Origin: Acanthosoma haemorrhoidale
Lineage: Eukaryota > Arthropoda > Insecta > Hemiptera > Acanthosomatidae
NCBI GenBank assembly: GCA_930367205.1
Contig: OV884014.1
Location: 118,365,768-118,429,767 of the forward strand
DNA length: 64,000 nt
Reading direction: 5' to 3'
A program made the position numbers and the translations under genes. The notes under the pieces are model-generated. The model was not told the DNA's origin. It saw only the letters and a list, made by a program, of their open reading frames with translations, and did no database searches. Shown one piece after another: positions 26,201 to 40,912 of the stretch (positions within the stretch are counted from its first letter, which is position 1; every line of letters starts with the position of its first letter).

Positions 26201-29200
26201 GAAAGTTACAAGTAAATATACTATTAAATGATGTCGATTATGACAGTGTACCGTACCATTGGCACTCATAGTATCACGTGATACGATCGTATGATTGAAG
26301 TCACGAATGAATATAACATCAAACGATGTCGATTATGATAGTGTGCTGCATCATAGGCACTCAATATATCACGTGATACGATCGTATGATTGAAGTCACG
26401 AGTGAATATAACATCAAATAATGTTGAATATGATTGTATAATGTATCATTAGCACTCATTGTTTCACGTGATACGATCGTATGATTAAAGTTACAGGTGA
26501 ATATAACATCAAATGATGTCGATTATGATAGTGTACCGCATCATTGGCACTCATTATATCACGTGATACTATCGTATGATTGAAGTCACGAGTGAATATA
26601 ACATCAAATGATGCTAAATATGATTGTATAGTGTATCATTAGCACTCATTGTTTCACGCGATACGATCGTATGATTTAAGTTACAGGTGAATATAACATC
26701 AAATGATGTCGATTATGATAGTGTACCGCATCATTGGCGATCATTATATCACGTGATACTATCGTATTATTGAAGTCACGAGTGAATATAACATCAAATG
26801 ATGCTAAATATGACTGTATAGTGTATCATTAGCACTCATTGTTTCACGTGATACGATCGTATGATTAAAGTTACGAGTAAATATAACATCAAATGATGTC
26901 GAATATGATAATGTACTGTATCATTAGCACTCATTGTATCACGTGATACGATCGTATGATGAAAGTTACGAGTGAATATAACATCAAATGATGTCGATTA
27001 TGATAGTGTACCGCATCATTGGCACTCATTATATCACGTGATACTATCGTATGATTGAAGTCACGAGTGAATATAAAATCAAATGATGCTAAATATGATT
27101 GTATAGTGTATCATTAGCACTCATTGTTTCACGTGATACGATCGTAAGATTAAAGTTACGAGTAAATATAACATCAAATGGTGTCGAATATGATAATGTA
27201 CTGTATCATTAGCACTCATTGTATCACGTGACACGATCGTATGATGAAAGTTACGAGTGAATATAACATCAAATGATGTCGATTATGATAGTGTACCTTA
27301 TCATTGGCACTCATTATATCACGTGATACGATCGTATAATGAAAGTTACGAGTGAATATACTATTAAATAATGTCGATTATGATAGTGTACCGCATCATT
27401 AGCACTCATTATATCACGTGATACGATCGTATGATTGAAGTCACGAGTGAATATAACATCAAATAATGTTGAATATGATTGTATAATGTATCATTAGCAC
27501 TCATTGTTTCACGTGATACGATCGTATGATTAAAGTTACAGGTGAATATAACATCAAATGATGTCGATTATGATAGTGTTCCGTATCATAAGCACTCATT
27601 GTATCACGTGATACGATCGTATGATGAAAGTTACAAGTAAATATACTATTAAATGATGTCGATTATGACAGTGTACCGTACCATTGGCACTCATAGTATC
27701 ACGTGATACGATCGTATGATTGAAGTCACGAATGAATATAACATCAAATGATGTCGATTATGATAGTGTACCGCATCATTGGCGATCATTATATCACGTA
27801 ATACTATCGTATTATTGAAGTCACGAGTGAATATAACATCAAATGATGCTAAATATGACTGTATAGTGTATCATTAGCACTCATTGTTTCACGTGATACG
27901 ATCGTATGATTAAAGTTACGAGTAAATATAACATCAAATGATGTCGAATATGATAATGTACTGTATCATTAGCACTCATTGTATCACGTGATACGATCGT
28001 ATGATGAAAGTTACGAGTGAATATAACATCAAATGATGTCGATTATGATAGTGTACCGCATCATTGGCACTTATTATATCACGTGATACTATCGTATGAT
28101 TGAAGTCACGAGTGAATATAACATCAAATAATGCTAAATATGATTGTAAAGTGTAGCATTGACACTCATTGTATCACGAGATACGATCGTATGATTGAAG
28201 TCACGAGTGAATATAACATCAAATAATGCTAAATATGATTGTATAGTGTAGCATTGACACTCATTGTATCACGAGAAACGATCGTATGATTAAAGTCACG
28301 AGTGAATATAACATCAAATAATGCTAAATATGATTGTATATTGTAGCATTGACACTCATTGTATCACGAGATACGATCGTATGATTAACGTCACGAGTGA
28401 ATATAACATCAAATGATGTTGAATATGATTGTTTAATGTATCATTAGCACTCATTGTTTCACGTGATACGATCGTATGATTAAAGTTACAGGTGAATATA
28501 ACATCAAATGATGTCGATTATGATAGTGTACCGCATCATTGGCACTCATTATATCACGTGATACTATCGTATGATTGAAGTCACGAGTGAATATAACATC
28601 AAATGATGCTAAATATGATTGTATAGTGTATCATTAGCACTCATTGTTTCACGCGATACGATCGTATGATTTAAGTTACAGGTGAATATAACATCAAATG
28701 ATGTCGATTATGATAGTGTACCGCATCATTGGCGATCATTATATCACGTGATACTATCGTATAATGAAAGTTACGAGTGAATATACTATTAAATAATGTC
28801 GATTATGATAGTGTACCGCATCATTGGCACTCATTATATCACGTGATACGATCGTATGATTGAAGTCACGAGTGAATATAACATCAAATGATGTCAATTA
28901 TGATAGTGTTCTGTATCATAAGCACTCATTGTATCACGTGATACGATCGTATGATGAAAGTTACAAGTAAATATACTATTAAATGATGTCGATTATGACA
29001 GTGTACCGTACCATTGGCACTCATAGTATCACGTGATACGATCGTATGATTGAAGTCACGAATGAATATAACATCAAATGATGTCGATTATGATAGTGTA
29101 CCGCATCATTAGCACACATTGTATCACGTGATACGATCGTATGATTAAAGTTACGAGTGAAGATAACATCAAATGATGTTGAATATGATTGTATAATGTA

Positions 29201-29763
29201 TCATTAGCACTCATTGTTTCACGTGATACGATCGTATGATTAAAGTTACAGGTGAATATAACATCAAACGATGTCGATTATGATAGTGTACCGCATCATT
29301 GGCACTCAATATATCACGTGATACGATCGTATGATTGAAGTCACGAGTGAATATAACATCAAATAATGTTGAATATGATTGTATAATGTATCATTAGCAC
29401 TCATTGTTTCACGTGATACGATCGTATGATTAAAGTTACAGGTGAATATAACATCAAATGATGTCGATTATGATAGTGTACCGCATCATTGGCACTCATT
29501 ATATCACGTGATACAATCGTATGATTGAAGTCACGAGTGAATATAACATCAAATGATGCTAAATATGATTGTATAGTGTATCATTAGCACTCATTGTTTC
29601 ACGTGATATGATGGTATGATTAAAGTTACGAGTAAATATAACATCAAATGATGTTGAATACGATTGTACAATGTATCATTAGCACTCATTGTTTCACGTG
29701 ATACGATCGTATGATTAAAGTTACAGGTGAATATAACATCAAATAATGCTAAATATGATTGTA
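20227..29763 (+). repeat. Tandem duplication, 50 A units (period 4750 bp)
   Basis: Copy 1 is about 20227-24976 and copy 2 about 24977-29726. Matching points include gcattgacac at 20271/25021, tcataggcac at 21601/26351 and the tatgatggtatg variant near 24858/29608. Differences seen are gtgtgccgca/gtgtgctgca near 21595/26345 and acgagtaaat/acaggtgaat near 24689/29439. The copies appear very similar, so the event is recent relative to unit divergence. Confidence 0.9.
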
Positions 29764-30109
29764 AAGTGTAGCATTGACACTCATTGTATCACGAGATACG
29801 ATCGTATGATTGAAGTCACGAGTGAATATAACATCAAATAATGCTAAATATGATTGTATAGTGTAGCATTGACACTCATTGTATCACGAGATACGATCGT
29901 ATGATTAAAGTCACGAGTGAATATAACATCAAATGATGTTGAATATGATTGTTTAATGTATCATTAGCACTCATTGCTTCACGTGATACGATCGTATGAT
30001 TAAAGTTACGAGTGAATATACTATTAAATGATGTCGATTATGATAGTGTACCACATCATTGGCACTAATTGTATCACGTGAAACGATCGTATGATCAATG
30101 TTACGAGTT

Positions 30110-30918
30110 AACATAATAGGGCAAGAATTATTGTACCAGCTATGAAATACGCATTTTTGTAAAATTCTACTTTTTGACGATATTTTTCTTGTTTTGGTAT
30201 GAGGAAATCATAATTGTTCAAGAGCTAACGTACCAGCTATAAAATACTCTTATATGTAAAAATTAAACTTTTTGATGACATTTTCCTTGTTTTGGTATCA
30301 GGAGAACATAATATGGCAGGAGCTAACGTACTAGCTGAGAAATACGCATTTTTGTAAAAATTTGAGTTTTCGACGATATTTTCCTTGTTTTGGTATCAGG
30401 AGAACATAATGGGGCAGGAGCTAACGTACTAGCTATGAAATACGCATTTTCGAAAAATTCGACTTTTTGACGATATTTTCCTTGATTTTGTATCAGGAGA
30501 ACATAAAAGAGAAGGAGCTACCGTTCCAGCTATGAAATACCCATTTTTTAAAAATTCGACTCTTAGACGATATTTTCCTTGTTTTCGTATCAGGAGAACA
30601 TAATGGGGCAGGAGCTGACGTACTAGCTATGAAATACGCATTTTTTAAAAATTCGACTTTTTGACGATATTTTCCTTGTTTTAGTATCAGGAGAACATAA
30701 TGGGGCAGGAGCTAACGTACCAGCTATGAAATACGCATTTTTGTAAAAATTTGACTTTTGGACGATATTTTCTTTGTTTTGGTATCAGGAGAACATAATG
30801 GGACAGGAGCTAACGTACTAGCTCTAAATACGCATTTTTGTGAAAATTCGACTTTTTGAAGTCATTTTTCTTTGTTTTGGTATCAGGAGAACATAAAGGG
30901 GCAAGAGCTAACGTACAA
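30110..30918 (+). repeat. Satellite B array 6 (about 8.3 units)
   Basis: This is an 809-bp type II array with the unit order of B4 and B5, but one unit is missing: gtcatttttctttg passes directly into the last aacataaaggggc partial unit without the gcaggtgctaacg unit. The loss is of one whole unit, so both array ends are unchanged. B7 shows the same loss, which links B6 and B7 as copies. Confidence 0.97.
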
Positions 30919-30938
30919 GATCATACGATCGTATGATC
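30919..30938. repeat. B-to-A junction palindrome
   Basis: Perfect 20-bp palindrome at the B6/A7 joint. Confidence 0.95.
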
Positions 30939-33900
30939 AAAGTTACGAGTGAATATGACATCAAATGATGTCAAATATGATAGTGTGCCGTATCATTTGC
31001 ACTTATTGTATCACGTGATACAATCGTATGATTGAAGTTACAGTGAATATACTATTAAATAATGTCGATTATGACAGTGTACTGTATCATTGGCACTCAT
31101 TGTATCACGTGATACGATCGTATGATTGAAGTCATGAATGAATATAACATCAAATGATGTCGATTATGATAGTGTGCCGCATCATTAGCACACATTGTAT
31201 CACATGATACGATTGTATGATTGAAGTTACGAGTGAATATAACATCAAATGATTTCGAATATGATAATGAACCGCATCATTGGCAATCATTATATCACGT
31301 GATACCATCATATGATTGAAGTCACGAGTGAATATAACATCAAATGATGTTGGATATGATTGTATAATGTATCATTAGCACTCATTGTTTCACGTGATAC
31401 GATCGTATGATTAAAGTTACAGGTGAATATAATATCAATTGATGTCGTATATGATAGCGCACCATATCATTAGCACTTATTGTATCATGTGATGTGATCG
31501 TATGATTGAAGTCACCAGTGAATATAACATCAAATAATGCTAAATATGATTGTACAGTGTAGCATTGACACTCATTGTATCACGAGATACGATCGTATGA
31601 TTAAAGTCACGAGTGAATATACTATAAAATGATGTCGATTATGATAGTGTACCACATCATCGGCACTCATTATATCACGTGATACGATCGTATGATTAAA
31701 GTTACGATTAGAGATACTAATAAATGATGTTGAATATAATAGTGCACCATATCATTAGCACTTATTGTATCATGTGATGCGATCGTATGATTAAAGTTAC
31801 AAGTGAATATAACATCAAATGATGTCGATTATAATAGTGTACCGCATCATTGGCACTCATTATATCAGGTGATGCTATCGTATGATTGAAGTCACGAGTG
31901 AATATAACATCAAATAATGCTAAATATGATTGTATAGTGTAGCATTGACACTCATTGTATCACGAGATACGATCGTATGATTGAAGTCACGAGTGAATAT
32001 ACTATAAAATGATGTCGATTATGATAGTGTACCACATCATTGGCACTCATAATATCACGTGATACGATCGTATGATTGAAGTCACGAGTGAATATAATAT
32101 CAAATGATGTCGATTATAATAGTGTACCGCATCATTGGCACTCATTATATCACGTGATACTATCGTATGATTGAAGTCACGAGTGAATATAACATCAAAT
32201 AATGCTAAATATGATTGTATAGTGTAGCATTGACACTCATTGTATCACGAGATACGATCGTATGATTGAAGTCACGAGTGAATATAACATCAAATGATGT
32301 TGAATATGATTGTATGATGTATCATTAGCACTCATTGTTTCACGTGATACGATCATATGATTAAAGTTACAGGTGAATATAACATCAAATGATGTCGATT
32401 ATGATAGTGTACCGCATCATTGGCACTCATTATATCACGTGATACTATCGTATGATTGAAGTCACGAGTGAATATAAAATCAAATGATGCTAAATATGAT
32501 TGTATAGTGTATCATTAGCACTCATTGTTTCACGTGATACGATCGTAAGATTAAAGTTACGAGTAAATATAACATCAAATGGTGTCGAATATGATAATGT
32601 ACTGTATCATTAGCACTCATTGTATCACGTGACACGATCGTATGATGAAAGTTAAAGTGAATATAACATCAAATGATGTCGATTATGATAGTGTACCTTA
32701 TCATTGGCACTCATTATATCACGTGATACGATCGTATAATGAAAGTTACGAGTGAATATACTATTAAATAATGTCGATTATGATAGTGTACCGCATCATT
32801 AGCACTCATTATATCACGTGATACGATCGTATGATTGAAGTCACGAGTGAATATAACATCAAATGATGTCAATTATGATAGTGTTCCGTATCATAAGCAC
32901 TCATTGTATCACGTGATACGATCGTATGATGAAAGTTACAAGTAAATATACTATTAAATGATGTCGATTATGACAGTGTACCGTACCATTGGCACTCATA
33001 GTATCACGTGATACGATCGTATGATTGAAGTCACGAATGAATATAACATCAAATGATGTCGATTATGATAGTGTACCGCATCATTAGCACACATTGTATC
33101 ACGTGATACGATCGTATGATTAAAGTTACGAGTGAAGATAACATCAAATGATGTTGAAAATGATTGTATAATGTATCATTAGCACTCATTGTTTCACGTG
33201 ATACGATCGTATGATTAAAGTTACACGTGAATATAACATCAAACGATGTCGATTATGATAGTGTACCGCATCATAGGCACTCAATATATCACGTGATACG
33301 ATCGTATGATTGAAGTCACGAGTGAATATAACATCAAATAATGTTGAATATGATTGTATAATGTATCATTAGCACTCATTGTTTCACGTGATACGATCGT
33401 ATGATTAAAGTTACAGGTGAATATAACATCAAATGATGTCGATTATGATAGTGTACCGCATCATTGGCACTCATTATATCACGTGATACTATCGTATGAT
33501 TGAAGTCACGAGTGAATATAACATCAAATGATGCTAAATATGACTGTATAGTGTATCATTAGCACTCATTGTTTCACGTGATACGATCGTATGATTAAAG
33601 TTACGAGTAAATATAACATCAAATGATGTCGAATATGATAATGTACTGTATCATTAGCACTCATTGTATCACGTGATACGATCGTATGATGAAAGTTACG
33701 AGTGAATATAACATCAAATGATGTCGATTATGATAGTGTACCGCATCATTGGCACTCATTATATCACGTGATACTATCGTATGATTGAAGTCACGAGTGA
33801 ATATAAAATCAAATGATGCTAAATATGATTGTATAGTGTATCATTAGCACTCATTGTTTCACGTGATACGATCGTAAGATTAAAGTTACGAGTAAATATA

Positions 33901-36900
33901 ACATCAAATGGTGTCGAATATGATAATGTACTGTATCATTAGCACTCATTGTATCACGTGACACGATCGTATGATGAAAGTTACGAGTGAATATAACATC
34001 AAATGATGTCGATTATGATAGTGTACCTTATCATTGGCACTTATTATATCACGTGATACGATCGTTTAATGAAAGTTACGAGTGAATATACTATTAAATA
34101 ATGTCGATTATGATAGTGTACCGCATCATTAGCACTCATTATATCACGTGATACGATCGTATGATTGAAGTCACGAGTGAATATAACATCAAATGATGTC
34201 AATTATGATAGTGTTCCGTATCATAAGCACTCATTGTATCACGTGATACGATCGTATGATGAAAGTTACAAGTAAATATACTATTAAATGATGTCGATTA
34301 TGACAGTGTACCGTACCATTGGCACTCATAGTATCACGTGATACGATCGTATGATTGAAGTCACGAATGAATATAACATCAAATGATGTCGATTATGATA
34401 GTGTACCGCATCATTAGCACACATTGTATCACGTGATACGATCGTATGATTGAAGTCACGAGTGAATATAACATCAAATGATGTCAATTATGATAGTGTT
34501 CCGTATCATAAGCACTCATTGTATCACGTGATACGATCGTATGATTAAAGTTACAGGTGAATATAACATCAAACGATGTCGATTATGATAGTGTACCGCA
34601 TCATAGGCACTCAATATATCACGTGATACGATCGTATGATTGAAGTCACGAGTGAATATAACATCAAATAATGTTGAATATGATTGTATAATGTATCATT
34701 AGCACTCATTGTTTCACGTGATACGATCGTATGATTAAAGTTACAGGTGAATATAACATCAAATGATGTCGATTATGATAGTGTTCCGTATCATAAGCAC
34801 TCATTGTATCACGTGATACGATCGTATGATGAAAGTTACAAGTAAATATACTATTAAATGATGTCGATTATGACAGTGTACCGTACCATTGGCACTCATA
34901 GTATCACGTGATACGATCGTATGATTGAAGTCACGAATGAATATAACATCAAATGATGTCGATTATGATAGTGTACCGCATCATTGGCGATCATTATATC
35001 ACGTGATACTATCGTATTATTGAAGTCACGAGTGAATATAACATCAAATGATGCTAAATATGACTGTATAGTGTATCATTAGCACTCATTGTTTCACGTG
35101 ATACGATCGTATGATTAAAGTTACGAGTAAATATAACATCAAATGATGTCGAATATGATAATGTACTGTATCATTAGCACTCATTGTATCACGTGATACG
35201 ATCGTATGATGAAAGTTACGAGTGAATATAACATCAAATGATGACGATTATGATAGTGTACCGCATCATTGGCACTTATTATATCACGTGATACTATCGT
35301 ATGATTGAAGTCACGAGTGAATATAACATCAAATAATGCTAAATATGATTGTAAAGTGTAGCATTGACACTCATTGTATCACGAGATACGATCGTATGAT
35401 TGAAGTCACGAGTGAATATAACATCAAATAATGCTAAATATGATTGTATAGTGTAGCATTGACACTCATTGTATCACGAGAAACGATCGTATGATTAAAG
35501 TTACGAGTAAATATAACATCAAATGGTGTCGAATATGATAATGTACTGTATCATTAGCACTCATTGTATCACGTGACACGATCGTATGATGAAAGTTACG
35601 AGTGAATATAACATCAAATGATGTCGATTATGATAGTGTACCTTATCATTGGCACTCATTGTATCACGAGATACGATCGTATGATTAACGTCACGAGTGA
35701 ATATAACATCAAATGATGTTGAATATGATTGTTTAATGTATCATTAGCACTCATTGTTTCACGTGATACGATCGTATGATTAAAGTTACAGGTGAATATA
35801 ACATCAAATGATGTCGATTATGATAGTGTACCGCATCATTGGCACTCATTATATCACGTGATACTATCGTATGATTGAAGTCACGAGTGAATATAACATC
35901 AAATGATGCTAAATATGATTGTATAGTGTATCATTAGCACTCATTGTTTCACGCGATACGATCGTATGATTTAAGTTACAGGTGAATATAACATCAAATG
36001 ATGTCGATTATGATTGTGTACCGCATCATTGGCGATCATTATATCACGTGATACTATCGTATAATGAAAGTTACGAGTGAATATACTATTAAATAATGTC
36101 GATTATGATAGTGTACCGCATCATTGGCACTCATTATATCACGTGATACGATCGTATGATTGAAGTCACGAGTGAATATAACATCAAATGATGTCAATTA
36201 TGATAGTGTTCTGTATCATAAGCACTCATTGTATCACGTGATACGATCGTATGATGAAAGTTACAAGTAAATATACTATTAAATGATGTCGATTATGACA
36301 GTGTACCGTACCATTGGCACTCATAGTATCACGTGATACGATCGTATGATTGAAGTCACGAATGAATATAACATCAAATGATGTCGATTATGATAGTGTA
36401 CCGCATCATTAGCACACATTGTATCACGTGATACGATCGTATGATTAAAGTTACGAGTGAAGATAACATCAAATGATGTTGAATATGATTGTATAATGTA
36501 TCATTAGCACTCATTGTTTCACGTGATACGATCGTATGATTAAAGTTACAGGTGAATATAACATCAAACGATGTCGATTATGATAGTGTACCGCATCATT
36601 GGCACTCAATATATCACGTGATACGATCGTATGATTGAAGTCACGAGTGAATATAACATCAAATAATGTTGAATATGATTGTATAATGTATCATTAGCAC
36701 TCATTGTTTCACGTGATACGATCGTATGATTAAAGTTACAGGTGAATATAACATCAAATGATGTCGATTATGATAGTGTACCGCATCATTGGCACTCATT
36801 ATATCACGTGATACAATCGTATGATTGAAGTCACGAGTGAATATAACATCAAATGATGCTAAATATGATTGTATAGTGTATCATTAGCACTCATTGTTTC

Positions 36901-37694
36901 ACGTGATATGATGGTATGATTAAAGTTACGAGTAAATATAACATCAAATGATGTTGAATACGATTGTACAATGTATCATTAGCACTCATTGTTTCACGTG
37001 ATACGATCGTATGATTAAAGTTACAGGTGAATATAACATCAAATGATGTCGATTATGATAGTGTACCGCATCATTGGCACTCATTATATCACATGATACT
37101 ATCGTATGATTGAAGTCACGAGTGAATATAACATCAAATGATGTCGAATATGATAATGTACCGTATCATTAGCACTCATTGTATCACGTGATACGATCGT
37201 ATGATGAAAGTTACGAGTGAATATAACATCAAATGATGTCGATTATGATAGTGTACCGCATCATTTGCACTTATTATATCACGTGATACTATCGTATGAT
37301 TGAAGTCACGAGTGAATATAACATCAAATAATGCTAAATATGATTGTAAAGTGTAGCATTGACACTCATTGTATCACGAGATACGATCGTATGATTGAAG
37401 TCACGAGTGAATATAACATCAAATAATGCTAAATATGATTGTATAGTGTAGCATTGACACTCATTGTATCACGAGATACGATCGTATGATTAAAGTCACG
37501 AGTGAATATAACATCAAATGATGTTGAATATGATTGTTTAATGTATCATTAGCACTCATTGTTTCACGTGATACGATCGTATGATTAAAGTTACGAGTGA
37601 ATATACTATTAAATGATGTCGATTATGATAGTGTACTACATCATTGGCACTAATTGTATCACGTGAAACGATCGTATGATCAATGTTACGAGTT
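30919..37694 (+). repeat. Satellite A array 7 (71 units + 31 bp)
   Basis: The length of 6776 bp is two bases less than 71 x 95 + 33. Both missing bases can be located: the shared leader deletion (gttacagtgaa near 31036) and a private one (gttaaagtgaa near 32651). Compared with A6 it lacks three units at about 32101. It also contains a two-unit patch at 35501-35660 replacing one unit of the usual series. Near 37021-37305 it has three units absent from the corresponding place in A6. Confidence 0.97.
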
Positions 37695-38502
37695 AACATA
37701 ATAGGGCAAGAATTATTGTACCAGCTATGAAATACGCATTTTTGTAAAATTCTACTTTTTGACGATATTTTTCTTGTTTTGGTATGAGGAAATCATAATT
37801 GTTCAAGAGCTAACGTACCAGCTATAAAATACTCTTATATGTAAAAATTAAACTATTTGATGACATTTTCCTTGTTTTGGTATCAGGAGAACATAATATG
37901 GCAGGAGCTAACGTACTAGCTGAGAAATACGCATTTTTGTAAAAATTTGAGTTTTCGACGATATTTTCCTTGTTTTGGTATCAGGAGAACATAATGGGGC
38001 AGGAGCTAACGTACTAGCTATGAAATACGCATTTTCGAAAAATTCGACTTTTTGACGATATTTTCCTTGATTTTGTATCAGGAGAACATAAAAGAGAAGG
38101 AGCTAACGTTCCAGCTATGAAATACCCATTTTTTAAAAATTCGACTTTTTGACGATATTTTCCAATTTTCGTATCAGGAGAAAATAATGGGGCAGGAGCT
38201 GACGTACTAGCTATGAAATACGCATTTTTTAAAAATTCGACTTTTTGACGATATTTTCCTTGTTTTAGTATCAGGAGAACATAATGGGGCAGGAGCTAAC
38301 GTACCAGCTATGAAATACGCATTTTTGTAAAAATTTGACTTTTGGACGATATTTTCTTTGTTTTGGTATCAGGAGAACATAATGGGACAGGAGCTAACGT
38401 ACTAGCTCTAAATACGCATTTTTGTGAAAATTCGACTTTTTGAAGTCATTTTTCTTTGTTTTGGTATCAGGAGAACATAAAGGGGCAAGAGCTAACGTAC
38501 AA
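37695..38502 (+). repeat. Satellite B array 7 (about 8.3 units)
   Basis: This 808-bp type II array is a copy of B6 at an offset of about 7584 bp. Private changes are ttccaattttcg and gagaaaataatgg near 38160-38190. Like B6 it lacks the gcaggtgctaacg unit. It runs into A8 through a B-to-A palindrome that carries one substitution. Confidence 0.97.
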
Positions 38503-38522
38503 GATCATACGAACGTATGATC
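38503..38522. repeat. B-to-A junction palindrome, one substitution
   Basis: At the B7/A8 joint the centre reads acgaacgt instead of acgatcgt, a T-to-A change private to this copy. Confidence 0.9.
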
Positions 38523-40912
38523 AAAGTTACGAGTGAATATGACATCAAATGATGTCAAATATGATAGTGTGCCGTATCATTTGCACTTATTGTATCACGT
38601 GATACAATCGTATGATTGAAGTTACAGTGAATATACTATTAAATAATGTCAATTATGACAGTGTACTGTATCATTGGCACTCATTGTATCACGTGATACG
38701 ATCGTATGATTGAAGTCATGAATGAATATAACATCAAATGATGTCGATTATGATAGTGTGCCGCATCATTAGCACACATTGTATCACATGATACGATTGT
38801 ATGATTGAAGTTACGAGTGAATATAACATCAAATGATTTCGAATATGATAATGAACCGCATCATTGGCAATCATTATATCACGTGATACCATCATATGAT
38901 TGAAGTCACGAGTGAATATAACATCAAATGATGTTGGATATGATTGTATAATGTATCATTAGCACTCATTGTTTCACGTGATACGATCGTATGATTAAAG
39001 TTACAGGTGAATATAATATCAATTGATGTCGTATATGATAGCGCACCATATCATTAGCACTCATTGTATCATGTGATGTGATCGTATGATTGAAGTCACC
39101 AGTGAATATAACATCAAATAATGCTAAATATGATTGTACAGTGTAGCATTGACACTCATTGTATCACGAGATACGATCGTATGATTAAAGTCACGAGTGA
39201 ATATACTATAAAATGATGTCGATTATGATAGTGTACCACATCATTGGCACTCATTATATCACGTGATACGATCGTATGATTAAAGTTACGATTGGAGATA
39301 CTAATAAATGATGTTGAATATAATAGTGCACCATATCATTAGCACTTATTGTATCATGTGATGCGATCGTATGATTAAAGTTACAAGTGAATATAACATC
39401 AAATGATGTCGATTATAATAGTGTACCGCATCATTGGCACTCATTATATCAGGTGATGCTATCGTATGATTGAAGTCACGAGTGAATATAACATCAAATA
39501 ATGCTAAATATGATTGTATAGTGTAGCATTGACACTCATTGTATCACGAGATACGATCGTATGATTGAAGTCACGAGTGAATATACTATAAAATGATGTC
39601 GATTATGATAGTGTACCACATCATTGGCACTCATAATATCACGTGATACGATCGTATGATTGAAGTCACGAGTGAATATAATATCAAATGATGTCAATTA
39701 TGATAGTGTTGCGTATTATAAGCACTCATTGTTTCACGTGATACGATCGTATGATTAAAGTTACGATTGGAGATACTAATAAATGATGTTGAATATAATA
39801 GTGCACCATATCATTAGCACTTATTGTATCATGTGATGCGATCGTATGATTAAAGTTACAAGTGAATATAACATCAAATGATGTCGATTATAATAGTGTA
39901 CCGCATCATTGGCACTCATTATATCACGTGATACTATCGTATGATTGAAGTCACGAGTGAATATAACATCAAATAATGCTAAATATGATTGTATAGTGTA
40001 GCATTGACACTCATTGTATCACGAGATACGATCGTATGATTGAAGTCACGAGTGAATATAACATCAAATGATGTTGAATATGATTGTATGATGTATCATT
40101 AGCACTCATTGTTTCACGTGATACGATCATATGATTAAAGTTACAGGTGAATATAACATCAAATGATGTCGATTATGATAGTGTACCGCATCATTGGCAC
40201 TCATTATATCACGTGATACTATCGTATGATTGAAGTCACGAGTGAATATAAAATCAAATGATGCTAAATATGATTGTATAGTGTATCATTAGCACTCATT
40301 GTTTCACGTGATACGATCGTAATATTAAAGTTACGAGTAAATATAACATCAAATGGTGTCGAATATGATAATGTACTGTATCATTAGCACTCATTGTATC
40401 ACGTGACACGATCGTATGATGAAAGTTACGAGTGAATATAACATCAAATGATGTCGATTATGATAGTGTACCTTATCATTGGCACTCATTATATCACGTG
40501 ATACGATCGTATAATGAAAGTTACGAGTGAATATACTATTAAATAATGTCGATTATGATAGTGTACCGCATCATTAGCACTCATTATATCACGTGATACG
40601 ATCGTATGATTGAAGTCACGAGTGAATATAACATCAAATGATGTCAATTATGATAGTGTTCCGTATCATAAGCACTCATTGTATCACGTGATACGATCGT
40701 ATGATGAAAGTTACAAGTAAATATACTATTAAATGATGTCGATTATGACAGTGTACCGTACCATTGGCACTCATAGTATCACGTGATACGATCGTATGAT
40801 TGAAGTCACGAATGAATATAACATCAAATGATGTCGATTATGATAGTGTACCGCATCATTAGCACACATTGTATCACGTGATACGATCGTATGATTAAAG
40901 TTACGAGTGAAG

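Larger units (their letters stand above)
19248..30109 (+). repeat. Satellite A array 6 (114 units + 32 bp)
   Basis: The length of 10862 bp is one base less than 114 x 95 + 33, explained by the same 94-bp leader unit (gttacagtgaa near 19367). The first 2.3 kb repeats A5 at an offset of 4168. Most of the rest (20227-29763) is a two-copy tandem duplication of 50 units (4750 bp). Within each copy a 14-unit (1330-bp) offset similarity is also visible, for example 20941 against 22271. The right end leads into B6 through the type II boundary unit. Confidence 0.97.
29727..39695 (+). repeat. Composite A+B duplication (offset about 7584 bp)
   Basis: The stretch 29727-32111 (end of A6, B6, start of A7) matches about 37312-39695 (end of A7, B7, start of A8). 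The offset is 7585 left of the B arrays and 7584 right of them because B7 is one base shorter. The interior of A7 between the two copies is not part of the match. Confidence 0.88.
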
